A stretch of 64,000 nt of DNA, taken from the NCBI RefSeq assembly GCF_008726925.1, contig NZ_VYWO01000001.1:372001-436000 (forward strand), in the 5' to 3' direction. Under the pieces are notes generated by a model. It saw only the letters and a program-made list of their open reading frames with translations, had not been told where the DNA came from and ran no database searches. How positions within the stretch are numbered: the stretch's first letter is position 1; every line of letters starts with the position of its first letter. Made by a program: the position numbers and the translations under genes. The stretch is from Aerococcus sanguinicola (GTDB lineage Bacteria; Bacillota; Bacilli; Lactobacillales; Aerococcaceae). This document shows positions 63,165 through 64,000 of the stretch, piece after piece.

Positions 63165-64000
63165 TTAGAGAATTATTAATTCGCGAGAGGCTGGGGTCAG
63201 GATACGGTTGCCATCTTTAGTTAGGAGCAGGTCATCTTCAATCCGAACACCACCGATTCCTTCGAGGTAAATACCGGGCTCATTGGTAATCAATTGTCCG
63301 GCCTGAAGTTCTTCATCATAAGACGGACTCGCATTAGGTGCTTCATGAATTTCTAAGCCAAAACTATGCCCTAAGGAGTGACCAAATGCCTCACCATAAC
63401 CTGCTTGACGGATATAGTCCCTGGCAACAGCATCTAATTCCTGCCCAGTTAGACCAGGACGCGCTACCTCACTCACCCGGCGGTTAGCTTCTTGGACAAT
63501 GGCATAAATTTCTTTCAACTTATCACCTGGGTCCCCTAAGGCAAAGGTCCGAGTCATGTCGGAACAATAACCTTGGTAGTAACAGCCATAGTCCACCGTG
63601 ATTAAGTCCCCTTGTTCAATGACTTTATGGCTAGCAACACCATGTGGCATGGCTGACCGTAAGCCCGAAGCCACAATCGTTTCAAAGGAAACGCCTGAAG
63701 CTCCTAAGCTGCGCATATGAAAGTCAATGGCATTTGCCAGTTCAATTTCAGTCATGCCTGCTTTGACCGTATTCAGCATAAAATCATAAGTTTCAACAGC
63801 AATGTCACAAGCTTTTTCAATCAGGGCAATTTCTTCATCATCTTTAAATTGTCTTAAGACTTCAATGGCCCCTGAAAATGGAATAAGTTCAACATCCAAA
63901 GCTTCATCTAAGGCCATATAAGCTGCCACAGAGACATCCTCATCTTCAAAGGCTAGCTTGTCATAGCAAGCTTGGCTGAGGGTGCGTTGAATAAAGGCAA
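63165..64000 (-). CDS. Xaa-Pro peptidase (M24), 5' part beyond right edge
   Basis: Binuclear metalloprotease releasing N-terminal residues before proline. The frame is open to the right edge, so the start and N-terminal domain lie outside; about 277 C-terminal residues are visible. Metal ligands: VDYGCYYQGYCSDMTRTF (two Asp), SLGHSFGLEIHE (His), NEPGIYLEGIGGVRIEDDL (Glu, Glu). PepP/YqhT type, upstream of efp as in many Bacilli. Confidence 0.93.
   Translation of the reverse strand, partial: AFIQRTLSQACYDKLAFEDEDVSVAAYMALDEALDVELIPFSGAIEVLRQFKDDEEIALIEKACDIAVETYDFMLNTVKAGMTEIELANAIDFHMRSLGASGVSFETIVASGLRSAMPHGVASHKVIEQGDLITVDYGCYYQGYCSDMTRTFALGDPGDKLKEIYAIVQEANRRVSEVARPGLTGQELDAVARDYIRQAGYGEAFGHSLGHSFGLEIHEAPNASPSYDEELQAGQLITNEPGIYLEGIGGVRIEDDLLLTKDGNRILTPASRELIIL

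Noticed and set aside
1..64000. CRISPR arrays or prophage genes
   Set aside because: No regularly spaced repeats, Cas genes, or phage structural genes are visible in the window.

Overview
The window looks like part of the chromosome of a low-to-medium GC Lactobacillales bacterium. Gene order and protein style suggest Aerococcaceae (Aerococcus or Facklamia type), but there is no rRNA to confirm this, so the family-level call is moderate to low confidence. Almost all housekeeping genes lie on the minus strand. PolC, RseP, UppS and the AddA plus RexB-type AddB pair fit Bacilli. The uppS-cdsA-rseP-polC run lacks the dxr and proS genes found there in Bacillus, as expected of a mevalonate-pathway lactic acid bacterium.

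Layout. Positions 1-30.9 kb are core: polC (its 3' part lies beyond the left edge), rseP, cdsA, uppS, a structured intergenic repeat, frr, pyrH, tsf, rpsB, a SNF2 helicase, plsC, yneF, rluD, lspA, RNase H, tRNA-Gly, addA-addB-pepT-nif3-trmK, tRNA-Thr, then plus-strand bioY (with a BirA-type operator), metQ and mtnN. Positions 53.4-64 kb are also core: hflX, miaA, recN, tlyA, ispA, xseB, xseA, folD, nusB, an Asp23 protein, efp and an Xaa-Pro peptidase cut by the right edge.

Between mtnN and hflX lies a compact block of about 22 kb (31.1-53.2 kb) that is unexpected in this group. It encodes a selenocysteine machinery (selA, selB, selenoprotein SelD, YedF, a DUF3343 protein and a cysteine-desulfurase-like protein). 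It also encodes a complete glycine reductase (GrdA, GrdB, GrdE, GrdC, GrdD, GrdX) and a second substrate-specific component B of the sarcosine type (GrdF, GrdG, second GrdX). Directly upstream of the latter are a hydantoinase and a cysteine hydrolase resembling N-carbamoylsarcosine amidase. Together these would convert N-methylhydantoin (the deamination product of creatinine) to N-carbamoylsarcosine, then sarcosine, then acetyl phosphate plus methylamine. This is the route known from Tissierella creatinophila. Creatinine deaminase, tRNA-Sec (selC) and the thioredoxin system are not in the window.

Five reading frames in the block run straight through an in-frame UGA: GrdA, GrdB, GrdF, SelD and a MetE-like Zn methyltransferase-fold protein (52034-53221). 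The first four are known selenoprotein families with hairpins after the UGA. The fifth is the best candidate for something undescribed: the UGA lies where, as I recall, relatives carry a Cys. A short leader ORF with two in-frame UGAs precedes grdX, and a Crp/Fnr-family regulator with a 9-bp inverted repeat at its promoter sits inside the block. No transposase or integrase is visible at its borders.
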